A stretch of 64,000 nucleotides of DNA from Clostridium bornimense. GTDB lineage: Bacteria; Bacillota; Clostridia; Clostridiales; Clostridiaceae. The notes under the pieces were generated by a model that saw only the letters and a program-made list of their open reading frames with translations, did not search any database and had not been told where the DNA came from. The DNA lies in contig NZ_HG917869.1 in the NCBI RefSeq assembly GCF_000577895.1, positions 310,001 to 374,000 on the forward strand, given 5' to 3'. The translations under genes were made by a program, and so were the position numbers. This document shows positions 38,277 to 48,307 of this stretch, piece after piece (position 1 is the first letter of the stretch; the number at the start of each line of letters is the position of its first letter).

Positions 38277-38975
38277 ATGTTTTTACAGGTAAGTAATATA
38301 AAAAAATATTATGGGGAAGATGGTAATCGAGTTGAGGTATTGAAGGGGATAAACTTTGATATTAAAAAAGGTGAGATTTGTGTTTTATTAGGTCCATCAG
38401 GATCAGGAAAGTCAACTTTATTAAATATAATTGGTGGTATTGATAATGCTGATAGTGGATATATAGCTATCAATGGCGAGAAGACAGAAGACATGAATGA
38501 AAAAACTCTTACAAGATATAGAAGAAAACACTTAGGATATGTATTTCAGTTTTATAATCTTATTCCTAATCTAACTGTAAAAGAGAATATTGAAGTTGGA
38601 GCATATTTAAGTGAATCACCGTTTGAAATAGACGAGCTTCTAAAGACTTTAGGATTGTATGAGCATAAAGACAAGATACCAAACCAACTTTCTGGGGGAC
38701 AACAACAAAGAACTGCAATAGGACGAGCTATTGTGAAAAATCCAGATATACTTCTTTGTGATGAACCAACAGGTGCATTAGATTATAAAACGTCAAAAGA
38801 AATATTAAAGCTTATTGAAAATGTAAATAAAAAGTATGGAAATACCGTCATTATGGTTACTCATAATGATGCAATAAAGAATATGGCTGATAGAGTAATT
38901 AAATTACGTGATGGAGAAATTAGAAAAAACTACATTAATAATGAGAAAATAAAAGCAGAAGAGTTAGAGTGGTAA
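38277..38975 (+). CDS. ABC transporter ATP-binding protein (MacB/LolD type)
   Basis: 232 residues. Walker A is GPSGSGKST, the Q loop is in [10 protein letters not shown], the signature is LSGGQQQR, Walker B is [12 protein letters not shown] and the switch His is in VTHND. The length and [10 protein letters not shown] pattern are those of exporters that work with an FtsX-like permease, the next gene 19 bases on. It is regulated through the Fur-type box at 38114-38128. Exported substrates of such pairs include antimicrobial peptides, lipoproteins and lipids; the metal link points to a stress or iron-related role. Confidence 0.93.
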   Translation: MFLQVSNIKKYYGEDGNRVEVLKGINFDIKKGEICVLLGPSGSGKSTLLNIIGGIDNADSGYIAINGEKTEDMNEKTLTRYRRKHLGYVFQFYNLIPNLTVKENIEVGAYLSESPFEIDELLKTLGLYEHKDKIPNQLSGGQQQRTAIGRAIVKNPDILLCDEPTGALDYKTSKEILKLIENVNKKYGNTVIMVTHNDAIKNMADRVIKLRDGEIRKNYINNEKIKAEELEW

Positions 38976-38994
38976 ATAAGGTGGGATGATTAAC

Positions 38995-41232
38995 ATGAAG
39001 AATCCATTAACGAAAAAAATAGTAAAAGAATTTAGATATGGGATAGAGAAATATATAATTATATTTCTTTTTATGTTAGTAACTATAAGCTTTGTTTCAG
39101 GGTTTCTTGTAGCTGGTAACAGTATGAAACAAGCTTATGATGAGAGTTTTGAAAAGTATAATATTGAGGATGGAAATTTTGAACTTACTAATGAGGCTAG
39201 TGAAACTATATTTGATAAGTATGAAGATGCTAAAATATATAGTAATTATTATGTGGAAATGAAAACTGTGAATAATAGCACTTTAAGAATTTTTAAAAAT
39301 CGTGATACTGTAAATAAAGTTTGTATTATGAAGGGCGAATTTCCAAAGGGTACAAATGAAATTGCTATTGATAGAATGTATGCTGATAATAATAATCTTA
39401 GTGTAGGTGATGAAATTAAAGTTGGTGATGAGAAGCTTAAGATTTCAGGACTAGTTGCTTTATCAGACTATAGCGCACTTTTTTCAGATAATAATGATAT
39501 TATGTTTGACTCCATTAAGTTTGGTGTAGCTGTTGTTAGTAGTGAGAAGTTTAATTTATTTGACAAAGATGACTTACATTATAGCTATTCATGGAAATAT
39601 TGTATAAGTCCAAAAGATGATATCGAAGCAAAAGAAAAAGGTGAGGATCTTTATAACTTAATCAGCGAAGAATATAAGATAAGTAAATTTACTCCTAGAT
39701 ATATAAATTCTGCTATAAACTTTGCTGGTGACGATATGGGTGGAGATAAAACAATGATGATAGTGCTAATGTATATTCTTACAATTATAATTGGATTTAT
39801 CTTTGCGATTATTACCAGTAATACTATAAACAACGAGGCTACAATAATAGGTACTCTTCGTGCAATGGGATACTCAAAAAAAGAATTAATTTTTACTTAT
39901 ATGGCTATGCCAATTATTGTAACATTGGTATCAGCTGTATTGGGTAACATCCTTGGATATAGCGTATTCAAGGACATAGTGGTAAATTTATATTATGGAA
40001 GCTATAGTCTTCCTACTTATAAAACTATATGGACTAGTGAAGCTTTTATACTTACAACTATTATACCAATAATTATTATAATGATTATAAATGTTACTAT
40101 ACTGACTAATAAATTATCTTTATCACCACAAAAATTTCTTCGTAGAAATCTATCAAAGAAACAAAGAAAAAAGTTAGTAAAATTGCCTCCATTTAAGTTT
40201 TTAACAAGATTTCGTTTAAGAATAGTGCTGCAAAATTCATCAAACTATATAGTAATGTTTATAGGTGTAATTTTTGCTAATATAATTCTTATGTTTGGGC
40301 TGATGATGGTTCCTTTAATAGATAATTATAAAAATGAAGTTATAGAAAACATGGTTTCTAAATATCAATATATTTTAAAGGCTCCAATTGAAATAAAAAA
40401 TGATGATGTTGAAAAATATGCTGTGCAATCACTAAAAACATATAATACTGATAATGAAGAAGAGATAAGCATTTATGGCATTGAATCGAAAAGTAAATAT
40501 ATTGATGTAAATATCAAGGATAAAGAGGTATGTATTTCTGATGGATTTTCTGAAAAATATTCTTTAAAGATAGGGGATATTATAACATTAAAAGAGCAAT
40601 ATGGAACAAAAAAATACGAGTTTAAGGTTAGTAAAATATATCATTATCCAGCTAGTTTAAGTATTTTTATAAATAGAGATTATTTTAATGATATTTTTGA
40701 TAATAAAGAAGATTATTTTAATGGATACTTCTCTGATGAAGAAATTACAAATATCGATAAATCAATGATAGCTTCAATAGTTACTGAAGATGATCTAACA
40801 AAATTATCAAGGCAACTAGATAAATCTATGGGAGGTATGTTTAATATGGTGAAAATTTTTGCTGTTATACTTTATATGGTTCTCATATATTTATTATCAA
40901 AAGTTGTAATAGAAAAGAATTCACTATCAATTTCCATGGTAAAAATTTTAGGTTATTCCAATAAAGAAATAAGCAAACTATATATTTTTTCAACTACTAT
41001 TGTAGTACTATTATCAATTATTCTTAGTATACCAATTTCAAAATTTATAATTAATATGATTTATAGAAATATTATGGCTGGATATTCCGGTTGGATTTAT
41101 TTAACAATTTCTTATAGCTTATATGTTAAAATGTTTTTAATAGGTATTTTAGCTTATACAATAATATCAGCTTTTCAATTTTATAAGATAAAGAAGGTTC
41201 GTATGGATGTAGCGTTGAAAACTATAGAATAA
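38995..41232 (+). CDS. FtsX-like ABC transporter permease
   Basis: About 746 residues with the FtsX/MacB double layout: TM1 near residues 20-40, a large extracellular domain (about 45-250), three helices around 260-380, a shorter second FtsX unit with one helix near 415-440, another extracellular stretch, and three C-terminal helices. The cytosolic loop RAMGYSKKEL in the first unit and KILGYSNKEI in the second are the usual coupling helices. It pairs with the ATPase upstream. The start at 38995 (MKNPLTKK) is chosen over an ATG at 38986, because GGTGGG lies too close to the latter. Confidence 0.9.
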   Translation: MKNPLTKKIVKEFRYGIEKYIIIFLFMLVTISFVSGFLVAGNSMKQAYDESFEKYNIEDGNFELTNEASETIFDKYEDAKIYSNYYVEMKTVNNSTLRIFKNRDTVNKVCIMKGEFPKGTNEIAIDRMYADNNNLSVGDEIKVGDEKLKISGLVALSDYSALFSDNNDIMFDSIKFGVAVVSSEKFNLFDKDDLHYSYSWKYCISPKDDIEAKEKGEDLYNLISEEYKISKFTPRYINSAINFAGDDMGGDKTMMIVLMYILTIIIGFIFAIITSNTINNEATIIGTLRAMGYSKKELIFTYMAMPIIVTLVSAVLGNILGYSVFKDIVVNLYYGSYSLPTYKTIWTSEAFILTTIIPIIIIMIINVTILTNKLSLSPQKFLRRNLSKKQRKKLVKLPPFKFLTRFRLRIVLQNSSNYIVMFIGVIFANIILMFGLMMVPLIDNYKNEVIENMVSKYQYILKAPIEIKNDDVEKYAVQSLKTYNTDNEEEISIYGIESKSKYIDVNIKDKEVCISDGFSEKYSLKIGDIITLKEQYGTKKYEFKVSKIYHYPASLSIFINRDYFNDIFDNKEDYFNGYFSDEEITNIDKSMIASIVTEDDLTKLSRQLDKSMGGMFNMVKIFAVILYMVLIYLLSKVVIEKNSLSISMVKILGYSNKEISKLYIFSTTIVVLLSIILSIPISKFIINMIYRNIMAGYSGWIYLTISYSLYVKMFLIGILAYTIISAFQFYKIKKVRMDVALKTIE

Positions 41233-41246
41233 TGAAATAACTTTAT

Positions 41247-41296
41247 ATAAAAATCTACTTAACTTGTGAAATGGGCAAGCTAAGTAGATTTTTATA
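41247..41296 (+). terminator. Terminator of the ABC exporter operon
   Basis: About 17 bp stem AAAATCTACTTAACTTG/CAAGCTAAGTAGATTTT with one mismatch, then TTATATATT. Confidence 0.8.
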
Positions 41297-41387
41297 TATT
41301 AGAAATTTCTATATTTGAATAACTATTACAATAGTGATAAAATAAAAAAATGTATTAATATAAAAATTTAACAGAGGATGAGTGAAG

Positions 41388-42776
41388 ATGGAAAAAAGAG
41401 ATAAGAAAAATTATGAAATAGATATGTGTAATGGACCAATACTAAAAAAATTACTTATCTTTGCTGTACCACTTATGTGTTCAAGCATTTTACAATTACT
41501 ATTTAATGCTGCAGATGTTGTTGTTGTAGGTAGATTTGCTGGAGATAATTCATTAGCAGCAGTTGGTTCCAACACAGCACTTATAAATCTTTTAACAAAT
41601 TTGTTTGTGGGTTTATCAATAGGTGCAAATGTTTTGGCTGCAAAAGAATATGGTGGTAAAAAAGAACAGGAATTAAGTAAAACTGTTCATACAGCTATGC
41701 TATTAAGTATTTTTAGTGGAATTATATTAACAATAGTAGGTGTAATTGGAGCGAGAAGAATCTTAATATTAATGCAAACACCGAAAGATATTATTGATTT
41801 AGCTACTATTTATCTAAGAATTTTCTTTCTAGGTATGACAGCTACTATGATATACAACTTTGGAAGTTCAATTTTAAGATCTATAGGAGATACTAAGAGA
41901 CCATTATATTATTTATTTGGAGCTGGTGTAATTAATGTAGTCCTTAATCTTTTCTTTGTAATTGTATTGAAAATGGATGTAGCGGGAGTAGCTATGGCAA
42001 CAGTAATTTCACAAGGTACATCTGCATTTTTAATAATGAGATGTTTGATTAAAGAAAGAGGGCCACTTAAATTAGTCATTAATAAATTACATATTGATAA
42101 AGGTAAATTTGTAGAAATATTAAAGATTGGGTTGCCAGCAGGATTTCAAGGGATAATATTTGCGTTATCCAATGTGGTTATTCAGTCTTCAGTTAATTCA
42201 TTTGGAGGAGTCGTTGTTGCAGGAAACTCAGCAGCTGCTAACATTGAGGGATTTGTCTATGTTTCTATGAATGCATTTTATCAAGGGGCGATTTCTTTCA
42301 CTAGCCAGAATATGGGGTCTGGTAATTATAAAAGAGTCGATAAGGTTTTGATTACATGTCAAATATGTGTCATAACTGTGGGAATCGTTTTTGGAAATCT
42401 AGTATTATATTTTGGACATCCTCTTTTAAGGATGTATACATCTAGTCCTAGTGTAGTAAATGCAGGAATGGTTCGGTTAGGAATTGTTGCAAAGACTTAT
42501 GCATTATGTGGGATAATGGATGTAATGGTAGGCTCATTACGAGGAATGGGCTTTTCAATTATGCCGATGATAGTTTCACTAATTGGAGCTTGCGGACTAA
42601 GATTATTATGGCTCGCGACGGTTTTTCAAATTAAAGAGTTCCATACAATTAATATTATTTATGAATCTTATCCTATAACATGGATAATAACGATTATAGT
42701 TCATATTATTTGCTTTATATGGGTACGAAGGAACAGAGAAAATTTTAATATTTCAAAATCTATATCAAATGCATAA
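41388..42776 (+). CDS. MATE family efflux transporter
   Basis: 462 residues with 12 membrane helices in two halves. The first half begins PILKKLLIFAVPLMCSSILQLL with NAADVVVVGRFAG, and the second with VEILKIGLPAGFQGIIFALSNVVIQ followed by SFTSQNMGSGNYKR. These are the paired N- and C-lobe motifs of MATE antiporters (DinF/NorM-like group), which export drugs or metabolites with Na+ or H+. GTG at 41382 is in frame, but AGAGGA fits the ATG at 41388 better. It is a single gene. Confidence 0.92.
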   Translation: MEKRDKKNYEIDMCNGPILKKLLIFAVPLMCSSILQLLFNAADVVVVGRFAGDNSLAAVGSNTALINLLTNLFVGLSIGANVLAAKEYGGKKEQELSKTVHTAMLLSIFSGIILTIVGVIGARRILILMQTPKDIIDLATIYLRIFFLGMTATMIYNFGSSILRSIGDTKRPLYYLFGAGVINVVLNLFFVIVLKMDVAGVAMATVISQGTSAFLIMRCLIKERGPLKLVINKLHIDKGKFVEILKIGLPAGFQGIIFALSNVVIQSSVNSFGGVVVAGNSAAANIEGFVYVSMNAFYQGAISFTSQNMGSGNYKRVDKVLITCQICVITVGIVFGNLVLYFGHPLLRMYTSSPSVVNAGMVRLGIVAKTYALCGIMDVMVGSLRGMGFSIMPMIVSLIGACGLRLLWLATVFQIKEFHTINIIYESYPITWIITIIVHIICFIWVRRNRENFNISKSISNA

Positions 42777-42782
42777 TTATGA

Positions 42783-42832
42783 TGTACGTGGCGTAATGTT
42801 TAATTTTAAAAATTAATATTACGTCACGTATT
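42783..42832 (+). terminator. MATE gene terminator
   Basis: Stem TACGTGGCGTAAT with ATTACGTCACGTA (one G-T pair) and further AT pairs (TTTAAT/ATTAA), then TTTTTATATTT. Confidence 0.75.
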
Positions 42833-43109
42833 TTTATATTTCAAATATGCATTATATAAGAACAAGTAGTTTATACATAATCATTTAGCATAAAACCTTA
42901 TATTACAAGGTGTAAATTTAAATATAGTTCAATTATTTGCTAAGATGTAATAAAAAGTAAAATTAAATTATAAAAAATATAAAAACATCATTAGAAAATG
43001 TCGAATATTGTTGACAGAGTAGCATGTATAATATTAAAATAAATACGTACTTTAAATTACATAAAATAAAAAATGTTCGTTATAATTGTTTTAAGAGGAG
43101 AATTAACAA
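42833..43109 (+). promoter_or_regulatory. Upstream region of the potBCAD-type operon
   Basis: AT-rich and without a gene. TTGACA at 43011-43016 with TATTAA or TTAAAA 15-17 bases on may be the promoter; the near-perfect TATAAT at 43027-43032 is only 10 bases away and so is not its partner. CGAATATT (43002-43009) and, inverted, CGAACATT (near 43073-43080) recall purine-repressor boxes but are about 70 bases apart, unlike the usual close pair. GAGGAGAATTAAC precedes the first gene. Confidence 0.35.
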
Positions 43110-43940
43110 ATGAAGAAAAAGTGGACATATCTTTTATTTATACCTTGTCTAGTATTGATACTATATTTTATGATTACGCCATTATTAAGGACTATTTTCC
43201 CGACATTTAATGAGAATGGGGGATTTTCATTAAAATTATATATGGATTTCTTTAAAGATGATTATATGTTTAGTGTATTTTATCGAACACTAAAAATCTC
43301 TTTACTATCTTCTATTATATGTATGATTATTGGAGTACCAGTAGCATATTACATATCTAGAACATCACAAAAAGTTAGAGGATTATTTATAGCGTTAACA
43401 GTATTCCCTATACTTACCAATTCGGTGGTAAGATCTTTTGCTTGGATGAGTATACTTGGTAAAAATGGTGTTATAAATACTTTATTGTTAAAGCTAAATA
43501 TAATTAGCGAGCCATTATCATTATTATATACTGAAGGAGCTATAATAGTTGGAACAGTATATATTTTCTTACCACTTATGATTATTTCATTAATAGGGGT
43601 TATGGAGAATATTGAAAAAGACTTATTAGAAGCTGCTGAAAGCTTAGGTGCTAATAAGATAAAAGCCTTTTTTAAAGTTATATTTCCATTAAGTTTACCA
43701 GGATTAATAGTAGGAACAGTGTTAGTATTCACAGGGTCATTAACTGCATATACAACACCTCAGTTATTAGGAGGTAATAAAAACACGGTGCTTGCTACGC
43801 TTATATATCAAAAAACTATGACACTAGGGGATTGGCAAGGGGCTGCAGTTGTAGCAACTATAATGATAGTAACAACTCTTATTGTTATAAAAGGCATTAA
43901 TTTCTTAGCGTCAAGAATGGATAAGAGAGGTGTTTCATAA
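43110..43940 (+). CDS. potB: ABC importer permease, PotB-like
   Basis: 276 residues with six membrane helices and the binding-protein-dependent permease EAA loop EAAESLGANKIKAFFKVIFPLSLPG, which contacts the ATPase. MITPLLRTIFPTFN near the start and PVAYYISRTSQKVRG are typical of the spermidine/putrescine (PotB) group. It is the first of four tightly packed genes B-C-A-D; the next ATG follows its stop by one base. The operon also reads toward a deaminase gene, so the actual substrate may be a nucleoside-like compound rather than a polyamine. Confidence 0.9.
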   Translation: MKKKWTYLLFIPCLVLILYFMITPLLRTIFPTFNENGGFSLKLYMDFFKDDYMFSVFYRTLKISLLSSIICMIIGVPVAYYISRTSQKVRGLFIALTVFPILTNSVVRSFAWMSILGKNGVINTLLLKLNIISEPLSLLYTEGAIIVGTVYIFLPLMIISLIGVMENIEKDLLEAAESLGANKIKAFFKVIFPLSLPGLIVGTVLVFTGSLTAYTTPQLLGGNKNTVLATLIYQKTMTLGDWQGAAVVATIMIVTTLIVIKGINFLASRMDKRGVS

Positions 43941-43941
43941 T

Positions 43942-44724
43942 ATGAAAAAAGGAAAATTATTAACTTTGTTTGTTGTATTAGTATACATTTTCTTATTTGC
44001 GCCCCTTGTTATAATAGCCATGACAAGTATTGGCACAGAAAGTTATATAGCATTTCCACCTAAGGGCTTTACACTTAAGTGGTTCTTAAATGTTTTTAAT
44101 TCACAAAGTTTTATGAGTAGTATGGTTATTAGTTTTGTAATATCAGGAATTTCAACATTGATAGCTTTGATTATAGGAGTTCCAGCTGCTTATGGATTAA
44201 GTAGAGGAAATTTTAAAGGAAAAGGTGCGTTAAAAAGTTTCTTTTTCTCACCACTTATAGTACCAGGAATAGTGGTAGGTTTTTCACTGTTTCAATTCCT
44301 TATTGTTAAGCTTGGACTAAGTATATATATGAGTTTATTTATAGGTCATACTTTAGTAATAGTTCCTTATATTATTAGAGTAGTAGGATCAAGTTTAGAA
44401 GGAGTAGATTATTCAATAGAAGAAGCTGCAGTAAGTCTTGGATGTACGAAGTTAGAAACATTTTTTAAAGTTGTAATGCCAAATATAACATCAGGTATAA
44501 TTGCTTCTTTTATGTTGGCATTTATTAATTCTTTTAACAATGTACCAGTTTCAATGTTTTTAACAGGTCCAGGTGTTAGTACATTGCCAATAACTATGAT
44601 GAATTATGTTGAGTATAATTATGATCCTACAGTTTCAGCGTTATCAGTAATTTTAATGCTAATAACTATTGGAGTTATGTTTGTAGCAGAAAAGACATTA
44701 GGATTAGGTAAATTTGTATCATAA
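43942..44724 (+). CDS. potC: ABC importer permease, PotC-like
   Basis: 260 residues with six membrane helices, the PotC-like start (LFAPLVIIAMTSIGTE, FTLKWFLNVFN) and an EAA loop EEAAVSLGCTKLETFFKVVMPN. It pairs with the preceding permease to form the pore. The ATG at 43942 is chosen, with AGAGAGG 11 bases upstream inside the end of potB; a GTG at 43930 in frame is too close to that site. Confidence 0.9.
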   Translation: MKKGKLLTLFVVLVYIFLFAPLVIIAMTSIGTESYIAFPPKGFTLKWFLNVFNSQSFMSSMVISFVISGISTLIALIIGVPAAYGLSRGNFKGKGALKSFFFSPLIVPGIVVGFSLFQFLIVKLGLSIYMSLFIGHTLVIVPYIIRVVGSSLEGVDYSIEEAAVSLGCTKLETFFKVVMPNITSGIIASFMLAFINSFNNVPVSMFLTGPGVSTLPITMMNYVEYNYDPTVSALSVILMLITIGVMFVAEKTLGLGKFVS

Positions 44725-44752
44725 AAACGAAGCAATACTTTGGAGGATAAAT

Positions 44753-45784
44753 ATGGAATTGATAAACTTAGAGAATATAGATGTATCATATGATGGAAAA
44801 AACAAAATTTTAGAAAATCTTAATTTAAAAATTAATGAAGGTGAGTTAGTATCACTATTAGGACCAAGTGGTTGTGGGAAAACTACTACATTAAGAGTAG
44901 TAGCAGGATTTATAGAACCAACAGGTGGTAAATTTATTTTAGGTGATAAGGATTATACAAATGTTCCTGTTCATAAGAGAAATTTTGGATTAGTTTTTCA
45001 GAGTTATGCGTTATTTCCACATTTAACTGTTGAGGAAAATGTTGCATTTGGATTAAAGATGAAAAAGGTTAAGAAAGATGAGATAAATAGAAAGGTCTCA
45101 GAAATGTTAGAAGTAGTTGATATGGCACATCTTGCTAAAAGATATCCAAAGGAATTATCAGGTGGGCAAAGACAAAGAGTAGCTATAGCAAGAGCATTAG
45201 TTATTGAGCCAAGTTTATTACTTCTTGATGAACCGCTAAGTAATCTTGATGCGAAATTAAGATTAAAAATGAGAGTTGAAATTAGAAAGCTTCAACAAAA
45301 GTTAGGAATTACAACATTATTTGTAACTCATGATCAAGAAGAATGTTTTTCAATATCAGATAGAGTTGCAGTGCTTAATAAAGGTGTAATTGAGCAGTTT
45401 GATACACCAGAAAATATATATTCAAATCCTAGTACAGAGTTTGTAGCAAGATTTGTTGGTTTTGAAAACTTCATAGAATTAACAAAAGTTTCTGATGGTG
45501 TATATAAAGATAAATCTGGTGTAATATTTAATGTTGAAAAACATAAAGAAAAAGAAACTGCAAAAGGTACTATAAGACCAGATGATATAAGAATATTAGA
45601 AAAAAGAATAGATAACACTATAGAGGGAATAGTAGAGATAAGAACCTTCTTAGGTAAATCATATCAATATGAGGTTAAGACTTCTATAGGTAATATTACT
45701 GTAAACGGAGATAATACCGTTGTATATAATAAAGGTGATAAAATAATACTTGAATTACCAAGTAATAAAATAGTATTAGTTTAA
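44753..45784 (+). CDS. potA: ABC importer ATPase, PotA-like
   Basis: 343 residues. Walker A GPSGCGKTT, Q loop LVFQSYALFPHLTV, signature LSGGQRQRV, Walker B LLLLDEPLSNLD and switch FVTHDQEE are intact. A C-terminal TOBE domain (about 250-343; TIRPDDIRI, FLGKSYQYEV) is typical of PotA and MalK relatives. The start is the ATG at 44753 with TTGGAGGATAAAT upstream; a longer frame from 44714 overlaps potC. It energises PotB/PotC. Confidence 0.93.
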   Translation: MELINLENIDVSYDGKNKILENLNLKINEGELVSLLGPSGCGKTTTLRVVAGFIEPTGGKFILGDKDYTNVPVHKRNFGLVFQSYALFPHLTVEENVAFGLKMKKVKKDEINRKVSEMLEVVDMAHLAKRYPKELSGGQRQRVAIARALVIEPSLLLLDEPLSNLDAKLRLKMRVEIRKLQQKLGITTLFVTHDQEECFSISDRVAVLNKGVIEQFDTPENIYSNPSTEFVARFVGFENFIELTKVSDGVYKDKSGVIFNVEKHKEKETAKGTIRPDDIRILEKRIDNTIEGIVEIRTFLGKSYQYEVKTSIGNITVNGDNTVVYNKGDKIILELPSNKIVLV

Positions 45785-45804
45785 AAAAAGTTGGAGGAAT
45801 ACAA

Positions 45805-46848
45805 ATGAAAAAAAGATTATTAGCAGCATTATTAACAGCAGTAGTAACAGCAACAGCTTTAGTAGGATGTGGAGGAGAAAAGAAGACTAATAATAAGCTT
45901 GTAATCTCTACTTGGGGATTAAGTGAAGACTTATTAAAAGAAAATATATTTACTCCATTTGAAGAAAAGTATGGAGTTGATGTAGTTTTAGAAGTTGGAA
46001 ACAATTCAGAAAGATTAACAAAACTTCAAAATAACCCAAATTCAAATATAGACTTAATGTATCTTGCAGAATCATTTGCAGAACAAGGTATAGAAAGTGA
46101 TTTATTTGAAAAAGTAGATTATTCAAAAATACCAAATAGTAAAGAATTAATAGAAGTAGCTAAGAAGACAGTAGATAGAGGATTTGGTCCTGCTTACACT
46201 GTAAATAGTATAGGAATAGTAGTAGATACTTCAGCTGGTATAGAAGTTAATACATGGGAAGACTTATGGAAGCCTGAACTTAAAGGTAAAATAGCAATAC
46301 CAGATATAACTACTACTAATGGTCCAGCAGTACTTGCCATTGCTGCAGATAAAGCAGGAGTGCCACTTGAAAGTGATAATGGAGAAGCAGCATTTAAAGA
46401 ATTAGAAGCATTAAAACCAAATGTAGTTAAGACATATAGTAAATCTTCAGATTTAGCAAATATGTTTTCAAGTGGTGAAATCGTAGCTGCAATATCTGCT
46501 GATTTTGCTTATGGAACTATTGCAAATGTTAAGCCAGAAGCTGAATATATAGTGCCAGCATCAGGAACATACTTAAACTTTAATACTATAAATATAAATA
46601 AAAATTCTAAGAATAAAGATTTAGCATATGAATTTATAAACTATTTATTAAGTGAAGAAGTTCAATTAAGAGCTGCTGAAAACTTAGGTGATTCACCTGT
46701 TAATAATAAAGTTGTATTAGATGAAGCAAAAGTAGGTAATTTAACTTTTGGTGCTACAGTAGAAAATGGAAAAACTATTGATTACAAATTCGTAAATTCA
46801 AAAATGAATTCATGGGTAGATAGTTGGAATAGAATAATGAACAAGTAA
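45805..46848 (+). CDS. potD: ABC importer substrate-binding lipoprotein, PotD-like
   Basis: 347 residues. The N-terminal lipoprotein signal is MKKRLLAALLTAVVTATALVG followed by lipid-modified Cys22. The mature part has the PotD/PotF bilobed pattern: LVISTWGLSEDLL, FEEKYGVDVVLEVGNN, NSNIDLMYLAESF, YTVNSIGIVVDTS, WEDLWKPELKGKIAIPD. It captures the substrate outside the membrane. Some pocket residues differ from classical PotD, so the ligand could be another cationic or nucleoside-like compound. A strong ribosome site, TTGGAGGAATAC, precedes it. Confidence 0.9.
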   Translation: MKKRLLAALLTAVVTATALVGCGGEKKTNNKLVISTWGLSEDLLKENIFTPFEEKYGVDVVLEVGNNSERLTKLQNNPNSNIDLMYLAESFAEQGIESDLFEKVDYSKIPNSKELIEVAKKTVDRGFGPAYTVNSIGIVVDTSAGIEVNTWEDLWKPELKGKIAIPDITTTNGPAVLAIAADKAGVPLESDNGEAAFKELEALKPNVVKTYSKSSDLANMFSSGEIVAAISADFAYGTIANVKPEAEYIVPASGTYLNFNTININKNSKNKDLAYEFINYLLSEEVQLRAAENLGDSPVNNKVVLDEAKVGNLTFGATVENGKTIDYKFVNSKMNSWVDSWNRIMNK

Positions 46849-46861
46849 TAAATATCAATTT

Positions 46862-46903
46862 AAAAGGCTATTCACTAAAAATTTAAAAGTGATAGCCTTT
46901 TTC
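46862..46903 (+). terminator. Hairpin between potD and the amidohydrolase gene
   Basis: Stem AAAGGCTATTCACT/AGTGATAGCCTTT with one bulge, then TTCTAGC. A moderate terminator; read-through into the next gene is possible. Confidence 0.65.
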
Positions 46904-46935
46904 TAGCATTGAAGAGGGTTTGAAAGGAAAATATT

Positions 46936-48255
46936 ATGGATAGTATAATGATAATTGAAAATGTAACGATATTAACGATGAATAATGAAAAAGAGATAAT
47001 AGAAAATGGTGTAGTTGTTATTAATGGAAATAGAATAATAGATGTTGGAAATAACTCAATAAAGAATAATTATAAAAATGTAGATAGAATAATAGATGGT
47101 AATGATGGAATTTTGATACCAGGTATGATAAACTGTCATACTCATGCTTCAATGGTACCATTTAGAAGTTTAGCAGATGATTATAAAGATCGATTGAAAA
47201 GATATCTGTTTCCATTAGAACAAAAATTAGTAGACGAAAAATTAGTTTATATTGGAGCAAAATATGCCATTGCAGAAATGCTTTTAGGTGGTGTCACAAC
47301 TTTTTGTGATATGTACTATTTTGAAGATGAAGTGGCAAAGGCAGCTAAAGAATTAAATATTAGAGGTATTCTTTGCGAGACGATAATAAATTTTCCTGCA
47401 CCAGATGCTAAAGAGAGTTTTGGTGGTTTAGAATATTCAAAAGCTTTTATCAAAAAGTGGAAAGGTGACTCACTTATAACACCAGGAATTGCTCCTCATG
47501 CACCATATACTAATAGCGATGAATCATTAATAGCGGCTTATAAGCTGTCAAAAGAGTATGATGTTCCATTAACGATGCATGTAGCTGAAATGGATTATGA
47601 GGCAGAAAAATATGCTAATGAATATGGTATAACACCAGTGCAATATCTAGATAAACTTGGAGTTTTAGATGATAATTTTATATCAGCTCATAGTATTCTA
47701 GTTAATGATGATGATATAGAGATATTAAAATCTAAAAATGTTAAGGTATCTCATAATATTGGAGCAAATGCTAAAGGTGCTAAAGGTGTAGCACCAATTA
47801 TTAAAATGAAAGAGAGAGGAATAGATATTGGGCTTGGAACAGATGGTCCAATGAGTGGAAATACATTAGATATTATTACACAGATGAGCCTAGTAGGAAA
47901 GATTCATAAGTTAAGTTCTAATGATAGAACAGTATTACCATCAATTGAAATTCTAGAAATGGCAACAATTGGAGGAGCCAAGGTACTATCAATGGCTGAT
48001 GAGATAGGATCTATAGAGATAGGTAAAAAAGCAGATTTGGTCTTAATAGAAACAGAATCAGTAAATATGCAACCTATTTATGATTATTATTCTACTATTG
48101 TTTATTCTGCTAATCCATCAAATGTTGATACAGTAATAGTTGATGGAAATATTGTTGTTAATAACAAGAAATTAGTATCATCAGAATTTAGAAAAATAAG
48201 AAGCGAATTAATTGAATTAAAAGATGATATAGATAAAATAGCAAAAATATTATAG
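46936..48255 (+). CDS. mtaD: Amidohydrolase, 5'-methylthioadenosine/S-adenosylhomocysteine deaminase type
   Basis: 439 residues. The metal-dependent deaminase set is complete: CHTHASM (HxH), MHVAEMDYE (His and Glu), AHSILVNDDD (His), and GLGTDGPMSGN (catalytic Asp). The C-terminal composite beta part ends in the usual GKKADLVLIE and VIVDGNIVVNNKK. MTA/SAH deaminases turn adenine nucleoside derivatives into inosine ones in the cytoplasm; related enzymes deaminate guanine or chlorotriazines. It lies 87 bases after potD on the same strand, so importer and deaminase may act on one compound. FFERKEN-like AAAGGAAAATATT ribosome site. Confidence 0.88.
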   Translation: MDSIMIIENVTILTMNNEKEIIENGVVVINGNRIIDVGNNSIKNNYKNVDRIIDGNDGILIPGMINCHTHASMVPFRSLADDYKDRLKRYLFPLEQKLVDEKLVYIGAKYAIAEMLLGGVTTFCDMYYFEDEVAKAAKELNIRGILCETIINFPAPDAKESFGGLEYSKAFIKKWKGDSLITPGIAPHAPYTNSDESLIAAYKLSKEYDVPLTMHVAEMDYEAEKYANEYGITPVQYLDKLGVLDDNFISAHSILVNDDDIEILKSKNVKVSHNIGANAKGAKGVAPIIKMKERGIDIGLGTDGPMSGNTLDIITQMSLVGKIHKLSSNDRTVLPSIEILEMATIGGAKVLSMADEIGSIEIGKKADLVLIETESVNMQPIYDYYSTIVYSANPSNVDTVIVDGNIVVNNKKLVSSEFRKIRSELIELKDDIDKIAKIL

Positions 48256-48260
48256 GTAAT

Positions 48261-48289
48261 AAGGACTGTTGACTAAATCAGCAGCCCTT
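48261..48289 (+). terminator. Hairpin after the amidohydrolase gene
   Basis: 12 bp stem AAGGACTGTTGA/TCAGCAGCCCTT with one mismatch and one G-T pair. It lacks a T run, so termination may be weak. Confidence 0.5.
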
Positions 48290-48307
48290 AAATATAAATA
48301 TATAGAA

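Noticed and set aside
42998-43082. Purine-repressor operator before potB
   Set aside because: The two CGAA-type boxes are about 70 bases apart rather than the usual 16-17, and each has mismatches, so this is only a weak hint.
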